Positions 15,548 through 24,719 of a stretch of DNA of 64,000 nt are shown piece after piece. The notes under the pieces are model-generated. The model saw only the letters and a list, made by a program, of their open reading frames with translations, did no database searches and had not been told where the DNA came from. The stretch covers positions 124,001 to 188,000 of the forward strand of contig NZ_JBOFTR010000002.1 of NCBI RefSeq assembly GCF_051652165.1. The letters run 5' to 3'. The stretch's first letter is position 1; each line of letters opens with the position of its first letter. This DNA is from Plesiomonas sp051652165 (GTDB lineage Bacteria; Pseudomonadota; Gammaproteobacteria; Enterobacterales; CAMTGL01). The position numbers and the translations under genes are program-made.

Positions 15548-17503
15548 ATGATGAGAAAAGCTATGAAGCCATCGGGTGGTAATTATTTACTTGATTTTTT
15601 AGGCACGCTTTCACGCACGAATAAAAGATTGATCTCAGTATGTACAGACAGTGTATTGATTACACTCACCTTTTGGGGTGCATACTGGATTCGATTAGAA
15701 GATGCTTGGCCAATTGGTAGTATACACCATTGGTTATTATTAGCTGTATTGGTCTTTTTTAGCGTTATTATTTTTGCACGCTTAGGATTATACCGTGCAG
15801 TGCTGCGCTATGTTAGCTTTCGTGTTTTGTGGACGATCTCTCTTGGCGCTTCATTGTCTGCGGGTTTTCTTATTCTCACCGCGTTTTACTTTAATGTCTT
15901 TTTACCACGCACGGTCTCTGTCATTTACTTTACCTTTTTGGTGATTTCAATTGGCGGGGTTCGTCTGTTTTTCCGTGCGCTATTGAATACGACAAAACTT
16001 GCACGGACACAGGTGATTATTTATGGCGCAGGTTCGTCGGGTCGCCAATTACAGGTAGCATTATTGCAGGGCAGTGATTTTTATCCTGTTGCATTTGTTG
16101 ATGATAATCCGGTTAAACAAGGGTGCATGATTCAAAACTGTTCGGTATACCCAAGCGCCCAATTGCCTGTATTAATTAATCATCACGGTGTCAGTAAAAT
16201 TTTATTGGCAATGCCAAGTTGCTCTAAACAACGCCGTTTAGAGGTTATTAATAGTTTAGAGGCATTTCCTTGCGAAGTACTCTCTATTCCCGGCATGGTT
16301 GATTTAGTCGAAGGTCGGGCGCAGATTAATAATTTAAAGAAAATTTCTATTGATGATCTGTTAGGGCGAGATACCGTTTCCCCAGACGCAGCGTTATTAG
16401 CACGTAATATTACCCAAAAAGTGGTGATGGTGACAGGGGCGGGGGGCTCTATTGGATCGGAGTTGTGTCGTCAAATTGTGCGCCAAAAACCAACCCGCTT
16501 AGTGCTTTTTGAATTGTCAGAATATGCACTGTATGCAATTGAAAAAGAGTTAGCTGAAATTTGTAAAAATGAAGCATTGAACGTGGCGCTAACACCTTTA
16601 TTAGGTTCAGTGCAACGGCAAAACCGTTTACAAGCGGTGATGAAATCGTTTGGAGTGCAAACCGTTTACCATGCAGCGGCGTACAAGCATGTACCGTTAG
16701 TTGAGCACAATGTGGTTGAAGGGGTGCGAAATAATATTTTTGGTACTCTGTATTGTGCGCAATCAGCCATTGCTGCGGGCGTAGAAACCTTTGTGCTTAT
16801 CTCAACAGATAAAGCTGTTCGCCCAACCAATACAATGGGTACAACAAAACGTTTAGCCGAGTTAGTGTTGCAGGCGTTGTCTAAAGAGCAATCTCATACT
16901 CGCTTTTGTATGGTGCGTTTTGGTAATGTACTTGGCTCATCAGGTTCAGTAGTGCCTTTGTTTGAGCGGCAAATTAGCCAAGGCGGGCCTTTGACACTCA
17001 CACACCGCGATATTATCCGTTACTTTATGACCATTCCTGAAGCCTCACAGTTAGTGATCCAAGCGGGCGCAATGGGCAAGGGGGGGGATGTATTTGTATT
17101 AGACATGGGCGAGCCTGTTAAGATTTATGATCTGGCAAAGCGGATGATCCGTTTAAGCGGCTTAACTGTACGTAATGAGAATAATCCAGAGGGTGATATT
17201 GCCATTGAGGTCACAGGTTTGCGCCCAGGTGAAAAACTGTACGAGGAGTTATTAATTGGTGATTCAGTCAAAGGAACAACGCACCCACGTATTATGACTG
17301 CCAATGAAGTGATGCTGAATTGGGCTGAGTTGTCAGTGCTGCTTAAACAACTAGATGAGGCTTGCCATAATTTTGATCATGAGTACATTCGGCAATTGCT
17401 ATTAAAAGCACCGGCAGCTTTCCAACCTACTGATGGCATTTGTGATTTGGTATGGCAGGCAAAGCAAAAGTCTGACACATTGAGTAATGTGGTGCATTTA
17501 TAA
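15548..17503 (+). CDS. UDP-GlcNAc C4,6-dehydratase, membrane-anchored WbpM/FlaA1 type
   Basis: Makes the UDP-4-keto-6-deoxy-HexNAc precursor of QuiNAc/FucNAc. The 651-residue protein has four N-terminal membrane helices (about 30-150), a first Rossmann-like region (IIYGAGSSGRQLQVALL), and the catalytic SDR domain from about residue 295 (MVTGAGGSIGSELCRQI). The catalytic block STDKAVRPTNTMGTTKR has Met in place of the usual Tyr, as is normal for this family. The ending LRPGEKLYEELL is also typical. It is the last gene of the locus and is followed by a hairpin. Confidence 0.95.
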   Translation: MMRKAMKPSGGNYLLDFLGTLSRTNKRLISVCTDSVLITLTFWGAYWIRLEDAWPIGSIHHWLLLAVLVFFSVIIFARLGLYRAVLRYVSFRVLWTISLGASLSAGFLILTAFYFNVFLPRTVSVIYFTFLVISIGGVRLFFRALLNTTKLARTQVIIYGAGSSGRQLQVALLQGSDFYPVAFVDDNPVKQGCMIQNCSVYPSAQLPVLINHHGVSKILLAMPSCSKQRRLEVINSLEAFPCEVLSIPGMVDLVEGRAQINNLKKISIDDLLGRDTVSPDAALLARNITQKVVMVTGAGGSIGSELCRQIVRQKPTRLVLFELSEYALYAIEKELAEICKNEALNVALTPLLGSVQRQNRLQAVMKSFGVQTVYHAAAYKHVPLVEHNVVEGVRNNIFGTLYCAQSAIAAGVETFVLISTDKAVRPTNTMGTTKRLAELVLQALSKEQSHTRFCMVRFGNVLGSSGSVVPLFERQISQGGPLTLTHRDIIRYFMTIPEASQLVIQAGAMGKGGDVFVLDMGEPVKIYDLAKRMIRLSGLTVRNENNPEGDIAIEVTGLRPGEKLYEELLIGDSVKGTTHPRIMTANEVMLNWAELSVLLKQLDEACHNFDHEYIRQLLLKAPAAFQPTDGICDLVWQAKQKSDTLSNVVHL

Positions 17504-17513
17504 TTTTGTTATT

Positions 17514-17566
17514 AAATAGCAGCAATCTTTTCTATGGTCGAGATTATATTTGGTTGCTGCTATTTT
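17514..17566. terminator. terminator-like inverted repeat between the O-antigen locus and the EAL gene
   Basis: AAATAGCAGCAA (17514-17525) pairs with TTGCTGCTATTT starting at 17554, a 12-bp stem with a long loop and flanking A and T runs. It lies between convergent genes, so it can serve both. Confidence 0.55.
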
Positions 17567-17624
17567 ACACACAAAGATTTCAGTATTGTTGATAGCCTAA
17601 GTTTATTATTACATCCTACCTTCA

Positions 17625-19220
17625 TTACTCTATACATCGGTTTCTTCCCAACCACACCCGTAATGCATCAATTTGCATTGGCTTTGCAAACAGAAAACCT
17701 TGCAAAGTTTGCACGCCTTTCTCTTGTAAATACTCACGCTGTTGTAAGCTTTCAACCCCTTCTGCCACTACCGATATTTGTAGGCGCTGTGCAAGGTTGA
17801 TAATACTGTCGAGTACCGCAGTACCCATACCTGGGTTATCAATACTGCGGGTAAAGCGTTTATCAATTTTAAGATATTGCGGCTGAATACGCTGCAAATA
17901 ACTCAGTGAGCAGTGGCCAGTACCAAAATCATCTAATGCCAGTGCTATACCGCCAATATTCAGTAGCGCACCAAAGAGCTTTTGTTGCGGCTCACTAAAT
18001 GATAACGGCGAGCTTTCAGTGATCTCAAGCACCAGCAATATCCCTGCGGGTAAATGTTTACGCAGTTTATGGGTATGTGCCAGCAGTGCACGATTATCAA
18101 AGTGATCTGCTGAGATATTTACTGACATTCGAAAATGCGCAGGTAACTGCTTAACGGGCAGTAACAATGCATCTTGTGCAATTAGCTTCATCAGATAATG
18201 GGTTAAGCGTGGCATTAAGCGATGTTGCTCAATCAGTGGAATAAAAATCTCAGGTGAAAGCAGCTCGCTGGCACTGTAATGCCAGCGTAACAGCGCCTCT
18301 ACACCAATACAGCGCCCACTGTGGCTATCAATCAAGGGTTGATAGTGCATTTGTAGGCGTTGCTGGCGGATAGCGGCACTTAACGCAAGGCTAACATGTT
18401 GGCGCAGGCTGTAGAGTCTAAATGTTAGCATTGCGCCACACAGGCCGATGAGAAACGCTATCTGTAATGGCATGCCAATCAATAACGGTAACAGTTGGAT
18501 ACCGCTTGGCCCATATAAGTGCAAAGAAAACTCATGGCTCTGATCTTTCCAGCTAAAACGCGGTTGTGGCAGTGATGCCGCATCAACTAAGCGGCCACTT
18601 TGACCCAGTGCAGCGAAAGCCCCAATTTGCAGTGCAAGCTGATCAACAAACGGTGGGCGAGGTTGTAAGAGCTGATGGGTTAGTGCATAAATATCGTGGA
18701 TAGAGATAACACCCTGATCCGTTTTACCCGGTGAGAGCTGCCAGTGCACAATCAGTGGGCAGCCTCCGACATGATCGTAACTGAACATCAACCCATGCGC
18801 CTGTTGCAATAATTGCGGCAAAATGGGGTTAACAACTTGGCTCTCATCGTGAATATTGGCAGAAGAGCAATAAATTTGCCCTGCTTTGATCAACAGATAA
18901 CTGCGTACTTCGCGATCACGCGTAGCGGCTTGCTGCAAAGAGCCCCGAATATCATCGCAAGGTTGACCAATTTGTTTACGTAATGATTGATGCCAACGTT
19001 TGTTAAATAACCGCTGATTAAGAATATCGCTGCTTATTTGGCTTAATGTGAGCTGTTGCTGTTTGCGAGCTTGCTCTTGCAACTGCAAAAAACTACTGAG
19101 TAGAGATAACAGTACACAAATGATACCAATCAAAAGAGCAATGCTTAAACGACGCAGTGTGTAGTGTTTATGCAGTACTGAATCGTTATTCATAACGCGA
19201 GGGCCTGTAGCTGTCATCAT
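17625..19220 (-). CDS. CSS-motif EAL-domain cyclic-di-GMP phosphodiesterase
   Basis: Inner-membrane enzyme predicted to hydrolyse c-di-GMP. After the first transmembrane helix (IALLIGIICVLLSLLSSFL, about residues 28-46) comes a periplasmic region with the redox-sensing pair QPCDD and IYCSS, then a second helix (LQIAFLIGLCGAMLTF). The EAL domain (about 285-525) keeps the signature VEALLRW, VNISADHF, LEITES, LDDFGTG, KIDKRF, AEGVES and QGFLFAKP, so it should be active. It is like PdeC/YjcC of E. coli. A start 27 bases downstream (ATG 19193) is also possible. A perfect FNR-type palindrome lies about 210 bases upstream. Confidence 0.9.
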   Translation of the reverse strand: MMTATGPRVMNNDSVLHKHYTLRRLSIALLIGIICVLLSLLSSFLQLQEQARKQQQLTLSQISSDILNQRLFNKRWHQSLRKQIGQPCDDIRGSLQQAATRDREVRSYLLIKAGQIYCSSANIHDESQVVNPILPQLLQQAHGLMFSYDHVGGCPLIVHWQLSPGKTDQGVISIHDIYALTHQLLQPRPPFVDQLALQIGAFAALGQSGRLVDAASLPQPRFSWKDQSHEFSLHLYGPSGIQLLPLLIGMPLQIAFLIGLCGAMLTFRLYSLRQHVSLALSAAIRQQRLQMHYQPLIDSHSGRCIGVEALLRWHYSASELLSPEIFIPLIEQHRLMPRLTHYLMKLIAQDALLLPVKQLPAHFRMSVNISADHFDNRALLAHTHKLRKHLPAGILLVLEITESSPLSFSEPQQKLFGALLNIGGIALALDDFGTGHCSLSYLQRIQPQYLKIDKRFTRSIDNPGMGTAVLDSIINLAQRLQISVVAEGVESLQQREYLQEKGVQTLQGFLFAKPMQIDALRVWLGRNRCIE

Positions 19221-19730
19221 TGTTCACTATATTTACCGTGCGGTTTACAGAGAGACGGCAAGCGCGGTTAATGCGCGAGTAACTAACGGAGTGTAACAAA
19301 TTGAACGTGCAACGGGAATTGTAGGGCATATTTTGTTGACCCAACGCTGAATTTTTCGCCATAGATTACTGATAGTTATGCACGACGCACTGTTTTGCGA
19401 GTATGCAACAGTTGTATGTTAGCAAGAGTTGATGTACATCAAGATGTTTTAAAACAGCCTGTTTTTTACTGATAATAAGCCATTAGGTTATCAGTGCGTT
19501 GCTTCATGAAGGTAGAAAGAGAATGAGGTGATGCAATACATCAAAAACAAGATCAACGGCTGAAGAGGAATAGATCAGCCGTTTGCACTCATCTTAAAGG
19601 GGAAAATAATCTCTTGTAGAGCTTGTATTGACCCTATTGTGCTCGTTAAAGAGTTTTTGCCAGATAATTCAGAGCGTATTACTCAAATCTGATTATAAGG
19701 CCTTATTATTTAACTCGCTATTTCAGATAT
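19221..19730. other. intergenic region between the EAL gene and rlmJ
   Basis: About 510 bases with no gene on either strand that I can support. It holds the FNR-like site listed separately and a short palindrome ATAAGGCCTTAT near 19695. Confidence 0.6.
19429..19442 (-). promoter_or_regulatory. FNR-type binding site upstream of the EAL gene
   Basis: TTGATGTACATCAA is a perfect match to the FNR consensus TTGATnnnnATCAA. On the minus strand a CATACT -10-like hexamer lies about 29 bases from its centre (near 19400-19405), which is the class II activation spacing. Binding is not shown; the match is exact. Confidence 0.6.
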
Positions 19731-20573
19731 TTACTCTGGAACAATCCAGTTAACACTGAAATAGCCGGTGCCTTCTGGTGTCATGGCGGCGCTCATCCAT
19801 GGCAACAGGGTTTGCATTTGGCTTTCAAGCTGCCACGGCGGGTTGATCACTATCATGCCAGAGGCGGTCATGCCACGCTGATCAGAGTCGGGTTTAATGC
19901 CTAATTCAATTTGCATAATGCGGCGAATACCGGTCTCTTCCAGTTGGCGCAGCATACGTTTGATATTCTGTCGCAATACAACCGGATACCAAATAGCATA
20001 CACACCGGTAGCAAAACGCTTATGCCCTTCAACAATCGCCTCGACCACGCGCTGATAATCCTCTTTCAGCTCGTAAGGCGGGTCAATCAGCACCAATGCA
20101 CGGCGCTCTTTCGGTGGAAGTTGTGATTTCAACTGTGGATAACCATCGGTGCGTTTTGCAGTAGCGCGCTCATCACGTGAAAACTCACTGCGCAGCAGCG
20201 GAAAATCACTTGGGTGCAGCTCGGTTAGCAGCATACGATCTTGCGCCCGCAGCAGATGTTGGGCAATCAGCGGCGAACCCGGATAGTGGAACAGTTGCGG
20301 GCCGCGGTTGACCGCTTTTACTGCCGAAATATACGGTGCTAATAGCTCAGGAATATCATCACGTTGCCAAATCCGCGCAATGCCCTCAAGGTACTCACCA
20401 GTTTTAGTGGCATGGTCACTTTTCAGATAATAACGCCCAGCACCTGAGTGAGTATCAAGATACAAAAATGGCTTATCTTTCTGCTTGAGTGCGTCAATAA
20501 TCAGCGATTGAACGCTGTGCTTGAGAACATCGGCATAATTGCCGGCATGAAAACTGTGTCGATAACTGAGCAT
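19731..20573 (-). CDS. rlmJ: 23S rRNA (adenine-N6)-methyltransferase RlmJ
   Basis: Methylates A2030 of 23S rRNA before ribosome assembly, using SAM. The 280-residue protein matches E. coli YhiR closely from the start: MLSYRHSFHAGNYADVLKH, then YLDTHSGAGRY (SAM loop), GSPLIAQHLLRAQDR, and the catalytic LIDPPYE. Length is normal. It is divergent from prlC across a 105-base gap, the same arrangement as in E. coli. Confidence 0.97.
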   Translation of the reverse strand: MLSYRHSFHAGNYADVLKHSVQSLIIDALKQKDKPFLYLDTHSGAGRYYLKSDHATKTGEYLEGIARIWQRDDIPELLAPYISAVKAVNRGPQLFHYPGSPLIAQHLLRAQDRMLLTELHPSDFPLLRSEFSRDERATAKRTDGYPQLKSQLPPKERRALVLIDPPYELKEDYQRVVEAIVEGHKRFATGVYAIWYPVVLRQNIKRMLRQLEETGIRRIMQIELGIKPDSDQRGMTASGMIVINPPWQLESQMQTLLPWMSAAMTPEGTGYFSVNWIVPE

Positions 20574-20613
20574 GATAACCTCTCTTTATGATCACACATT
20601 ATGCCTGAGTCAC

Positions 20614-20646
20614 CATTGAATTTCGCTTGTTGTGTCGCCATCTTAT
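20614..20646 (+). promoter_or_regulatory. possible sigma-32 promoter of prlC
   Basis: A CATTGAAT -35-like element at about 20614-20621 and CGCCATCTTAT at about 20636-20646 resemble CTTGAA / CCCCATnT, with mismatches. E. coli prlC is heat-inducible, so the position fits. Confidence 0.35.
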
Positions 20647-20678
20647 ATAAAGATAATTTATTTGAAGGATAACTGACC

Positions 20679-22760
20679 ATGAGCAACCCGCTGTTGAACT
20701 TTAACGGATTACCGCCGTTTTCCCAGATCAAACCGGAGCAGGTTGTTCCGGCAGTTGAGCAGGCGATTGCCGAATGCCGTGCTGAAGTTGACCATGTATT
20801 AGCGCATGGCGTGCCTTTTACGTGGGAAAACTTGTGCGAGCCGCTGGCCGAAGTTAATGATCGCCTTAGCCGCTTATGGTCACCGGTGGGCCATTTAAAC
20901 GCCGTTAAAAACAGCCCTGAACTGCGCGATGCTTACCAGCAGTGTTTGCCGCTGTTGTCAGAGTACGGCACTTGGATGGGGCAACATGCCGGTTTGTATC
21001 AAGCCTACAAAAGCTTGCACGATAGTAAAGCGTTCAGTCAGTTAACCGGCGCGCAACGCAAAGCAGTAGAAAACAGCCTGCGCGATTTTGAACTCTCAGG
21101 TATCGCACTAAACCCCGAACAGCAACAGCGTTACGGGGAAATTATGGCACGGTTATCGGCGTTGTCGAACCAGTTTAGTAACCATGTGCTCGATGCCACC
21201 ATGGGCTGGAGTAAGCTGATTACTGATGTTGCTGATCTCAGTGGCATGCCAGAAAGTGCGTTGTTGGCAGCGCAAGCTGCAGCTAAGGCCAAAGAGCAGC
21301 AAGGCTATCTGCTGACGTTGGATATTCCAAGCTACCTGCCAGTAATGACCTACTGTGACAACCGCGCACTGCGCCAAGAGCTGTATCAGGCCTACAATAC
21401 CCGCGCCTCCGATCAGGGCCCGCAGGCTGGCCAGTGGGATAACACCCCGCTGATTGAAGAGATCCTTGCCCTGCGCCACGAGCTGGCACAACTGCTTGGC
21501 TTCCCAACGTATGCTGATAAATCACTGGCCACCAAAATGGCCGAAAACCCGCAGCAGGTGCTCGACTTTTTAAACAATCTGGCTACTCGCGCCCGTACAC
21601 AGGGGCAAAAAGAGCTGGCCGAATTGCAAGATTTTGCTCGTCAGCACTGTCAGGCCGAACAGCTTGATGTGTGGGATGTGGCCTATTACAGCGAAAAACA
21701 AAAGCAGCACCTGTTCTCGATCAGTGATGAAGAGCTGCGCCCCTATTTTCCGGAAGACCGTGTGATCAGCGGGCTATTTGAAGTCTTGCAACGCGTGTTT
21801 GGCATTCAGGCGCGTGAGCGTGCCACGCACACCGGTGACACGGCCGCGAACGCCACAGAAAACAGCATTGATGTATGGGATAACAGCGTTCGCTTCTTTG
21901 AACTGGTTGATGCACAAGGCCAATTGCGCGGCAGCTTCTACCTTGACTTGTATGCCCGCGAACATAAGCGCGGCGGCGCATGGATGGATGACTGTATTGG
22001 TCGTAACCGCCGTTTAGACGGCACACTGCAAAAACCGGTCGCCTACCTCACTTGTAACTTCAACAAACCGGTTGGCGGCAAACCGGCGCTATTTACCCAT
22101 GATGAAGTCACCACACTGTTCCACGAATTTGGTCACGGCATTCACCACATGCTGACCGAAGTGGATACCGGCGCGGTCTCTGGCATTAACGGCGTACCGT
22201 GGGATGCCGTTGAGCTGCCAAGCCAGTTTATGGAAAACTGGTGCTGGGAAGCTGAAGCACTGGCCTTTATCTCTGGCCACTATGAGAGCGGTGAACCGTT
22301 ACCGACTGATAAACTGCAAAAATTGCTCGATGCAAAAAACTATCAGGCCGCCATGTTTGTGCTGCGTCAGCTTGAATTTGCTCTGTTTGATTTCCGTCTG
22401 CACCATGAATACCAGCCTGAACAGGGTGCGCGCGTACTGGAAATGCTGTTTGATGTGAAAGACAAGGTCGCGGTGATTGAAGCCCCGCGCTGGCAGCGTT
22501 TCCCGCACAGCTTTAGTCATATCTTTGCCGGCGGTTACGCCGCCGGTTACTACAGCTATCTGTGGGCTGAAGTACTGTCAGCCGATGCCTTTGCCCGTTT
22601 TGAGGAAGAGGGCATTTTCAACCCGCAAGTTGGGCAAGATTTCCTGCACAACATTCTTGAACGTGGCGGCTCAGAAGCGCCAATGGCTCTGTTTAAGCGT
22701 TTTCGTGGCCATGAACCGCAGCTTGATGCTCTGCTGCGCCACAAAGGTATTGCGGGCTAA
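20679..22760 (+). CDS. prlC: oligopeptidase A (M3 metallopeptidase)
   Basis: Cytosolic zinc peptidase that degrades short peptides, including cleaved signal peptides. The 693-residue protein is slightly longer than E. coli PrlC (680). It has the M3 zinc motif HEFGHGIHHML, coded near 22122-22154, with the third ligand Glu downstream (SQFMENWCWE). The N-terminus MSNPLLNFNGLPPFSQIKPE is typical, and the ATG follows a GAAGGA site. Higher GC than the O-antigen locus, consistent with core genome. A strong terminator follows. Confidence 0.97.
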   Translation: MSNPLLNFNGLPPFSQIKPEQVVPAVEQAIAECRAEVDHVLAHGVPFTWENLCEPLAEVNDRLSRLWSPVGHLNAVKNSPELRDAYQQCLPLLSEYGTWMGQHAGLYQAYKSLHDSKAFSQLTGAQRKAVENSLRDFELSGIALNPEQQQRYGEIMARLSALSNQFSNHVLDATMGWSKLITDVADLSGMPESALLAAQAAAKAKEQQGYLLTLDIPSYLPVMTYCDNRALRQELYQAYNTRASDQGPQAGQWDNTPLIEEILALRHELAQLLGFPTYADKSLATKMAENPQQVLDFLNNLATRARTQGQKELAELQDFARQHCQAEQLDVWDVAYYSEKQKQHLFSISDEELRPYFPEDRVISGLFEVLQRVFGIQARERATHTGDTAANATENSIDVWDNSVRFFELVDAQGQLRGSFYLDLYAREHKRGGAWMDDCIGRNRRLDGTLQKPVAYLTCNFNKPVGGKPALFTHDEVTTLFHEFGHGIHHMLTEVDTGAVSGINGVPWDAVELPSQFMENWCWEAEALAFISGHYESGEPLPTDKLQKLLDAKNYQAAMFVLRQLEFALFDFRLHHEYQPEQGARVLEMLFDVKDKVAVIEAPRWQRFPHSFSHIFAGGYAAGYYSYLWAEVLSADAFARFEEEGIFNPQVGQDFLHNILERGGSEAPMALFKRFRGHEPQLDALLRHKGIAG

Positions 22761-22865
22761 ATTCGGCTGGGTGCAATGCCAGCGCGTAGAATCTACCGCA
22801 ATAAAACCTTTTTGGCGGGATACAAACCAAGAGCAGATACCGCCACAGACTAGGTTTTGATCACA

Positions 22866-22893
22866 GGCACGCTATAATAGCGTGCTTTTTTTT
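22866..22893 (+). terminator. Rho-independent terminator after prlC
   Basis: GCACGCTA and TAGCGTGC form an 8-9 bp stem around a tiny loop, followed by eight T. It is about 105 bases after the prlC stop. Confidence 0.85.
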
Positions 22894-23011
22894 GCCTTTT
22901 GGTTTTGTTGTTGTGTGGTCAGAAATTGCCGAACTCGGTCATGCTCTGCTCGCCTATTATCGCTGATGCAGCCTCCCGCAGGTGTGCCGCGCCGATGTTC
23001 AGGAGTCTGCT

Positions 23012-23767
23012 TTGTACCCGATCCAACTTATTTGCCCATGTCCTGCCGATACCGCACGGCTGACTGAACTTGCTGCGCGCTGGCAGTTGGTTAACACCCC
23101 AGATGCCCCTTTTGCCTTGGTATTAACTGAACATCGTCTTGAGCTACAAAAATGTGATGAGCCAAAACTTGGCGCGATTTATGTCGATTTTGTGGCCGGT
23201 ACGCAGGCGCATCGGCGCAAGTTTGGCGGCGGACGCGGTGAAGCGGTGGCCAAAGCCATCGGTATCAAAAAAGGCTATCTGCCGGATGTGGTCGATGCGA
23301 CCGCAGGTTTGGGGCGCGATGGTTTCGTACTCGCCAGCCTTGGCTGCAACGTCCGGCTACTAGAGCGCCATCCAGTCGTGGCTGCGCTGCTTGATGATGG
23401 CCTGCAACGCGCGTATGCCGATTCGGAGATCGGTGGCTGGATGCAGCAACGCATGACACTGCTGCATGCCTCAAGCATTGATGCACTGCATAACCTCACG
23501 CCACCGCCCGATGTGGTCTATCTTGACCCTATGTATCCGCATAAAACCAAATCGGCGCTGGTGAAAAAAGAGATGCGGGTATTTCAGTCATTGGTTGGGG
23601 CCGATCTGGATGCCGACTCCCTGCTTGCACCGGCATTACAACTGGCTACTCGCCGTGTTGTGGTAAAGCGCCCCGATTATGCGCCACCACTTGCCGGACA
23701 AAAAGCCAGTGCTGCCGTGCCAACCAAAAGCCACCGATTTGACCTGTATGTAAAAAGTGCCATGTAG
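23012..23767 (+). CDS. rsmJ: 16S rRNA (guanine1516-N2)-methyltransferase RsmJ
   Basis: Methylates G1516 of 16S rRNA. The SAM site VVDATAGLGRDGFVLASLG, LLERHPVVAALLDDGL and the catalytic-type YLDPMYPHK all match E. coli YhiQ. I place the start at TTG 23012 because AGGAG at 23001-23005 sits six bases before it and the protein then begins MYPIQLICP at the usual position. A GTG at 22982 would add ten residues without a ribosome-binding site. The result is about 251 residues, as in the family. It follows prlC but lies behind that gene's terminator, so it probably has its own promoter. Confidence 0.95.
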   Translation: MYPIQLICPCPADTARLTELAARWQLVNTPDAPFALVLTEHRLELQKCDEPKLGAIYVDFVAGTQAHRRKFGGGRGEAVAKAIGIKKGYLPDVVDATAGLGRDGFVLASLGCNVRLLERHPVVAALLDDGLQRAYADSEIGGWMQQRMTLLHASSIDALHNLTPPPDVVYLDPMYPHKTKSALVKKEMRVFQSLVGADLDADSLLAPALQLATRRVVVKRPDYAPPLAGQKASAAVPTKSHRFDLYVKSAM

Positions 23768-23987
23768 CTATTTTCATGTTTCATGGCGCTGTTTGCATGC
23801 GGCTGTCTTGAGGTTGCCAGCGCCCTGTTGTGGTTACATAGCACTGTGAGATATGGCAGAGATATATCAGTACAATCAATCTGCCCATACACCCGATAAG
23901 CACTTGCTGATTTTCTCAATTACGGGTATTACTCGTAGAGGCAGCAACCCGTTTGCACGATAAATAATAATGAAATCAGAGGGTGTT

Positions 23988-24146
23988 ATGGAGATTCGTC
24001 GGCTCTGTAAGTGGGGAAGAGATGAGTACAGTGAGCATTTTAGTCTGCTGTGTGAAATTACCCGTAAACCAAAGTTTAGCTGTATACGCTGTGGGCGCAG
24101 TGCACGTAAAAAACGCTACTTATGCAAGCCGCAAAAGCGTGAATAA
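23988..24146 (+). CDS. small Cys-rich protein, putative zinc-binding, unknown function
   Basis: A 52-residue frame (MEIRRLCKWGRDEYSEHF at the start) preceded by AGAGGG with proper spacing; ATG 23970 would add six residues. It has a C-I-R-C pair, then a basic stretch RSARKKRYLCKP with another Cys, the look of a small zinc-ribbon-like protein. Two more Cys lie upstream. It stands alone between rsmJ and the convergent uspA. I do not recognise a named family; similar short Cys/basic proteins exist in related genomes as far as I recall. The coding character (ribosome-binding site, composition, conserved-looking Cys spacing) supports a real gene. Confidence 0.6.
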   Translation: MEIRRLCKWGRDEYSEHFSLLCEITRKPKFSCIRCGRSARKKRYLCKPQKRE

Positions 24147-24210
24147 CCCTCTGGGGTAGTTTAGTTTTATTGAACGACATACAGCTTTACTAAACCAAAT
24201 GTAGATCCCA

Positions 24211-24238
24211 TATAGCGTCGCCATTAGGCGGCGCTATA
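24211..24238. terminator. strong hairpin between convergent small gene and uspA
   Basis: TATAGCGTCGCC / GGCGGCGCTATA form a 12-bp stem with one G-T pair and an ATTA loop. No T-run follows on either strand, so termination would not be the canonical kind. Confidence 0.45.
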
Positions 24239-24287
24239 GTCAGTGTGCCGTTGCTGCATCACCGCAGATCGTTGAATCTGAGCGCGG

Positions 24288-24719
24288 TTACTCATCATCG
24301 CGTAGCGGTACAATCAGCATATCAATTGGGATATTGTTCATCAGTTGGCGTGCCGATGACATGAGCTTACTCCAGAAATCCTGATGATGGCCGCAGACCA
24401 GTAAGTCCACATTATACTGCTTGATAGCATCAATCAGTACCTGCCCTAAATCACCGCTTCCGCTCAGGGTTTCGCTTATTGGATAGCCACCACTGAGTGC
24501 CAGTTCACGCAAAGAGGCATGGGTCTCTTCTGTAATTTTCTGCTTCATATCCCCTAAATTGACATCAATCAACCCGGTGTACAGATCCGAATAGTTGACA
24601 TCAACGTGGATCAGCGAAACTTTGGCGGCATTTCGTTTAGCAATGCTGACGGCTTTTTTCACCAAATAGTGGCTTTCTGGTGATAGGTCAACGGCCACTA
24701 AAATATGTTGATAGGCCAT
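24288..24719 (-). CDS. uspA: universal stress protein A
   Basis: A 143-residue USP-fold cytosolic protein induced by growth arrest. The N-terminus MAYQHILVAVDLSPES and the region SLIHVDVNYSDLYTGLIDVN match E. coli UspA closely. Like UspA it lacks a clear ATP-binding G-2x-G-9x-G(S/T) loop. The start ATG 24719 sits seven bases after AGGAG; the open frame extends 17 codons further upstream but is not needed. In E. coli uspA is divergent from uspB next to pitA; here several genes separate the two. Confidence 0.95.
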   Translation of the reverse strand: MAYQHILVAVDLSPESHYLVKKAVSIAKRNAAKVSLIHVDVNYSDLYTGLIDVNLGDMKQKITEETHASLRELALSGGYPISETLSGSGDLGQVLIDAIKQYNVDLLVCGHHQDFWSKLMSSARQLMNNIPIDMLIVPLRDDE

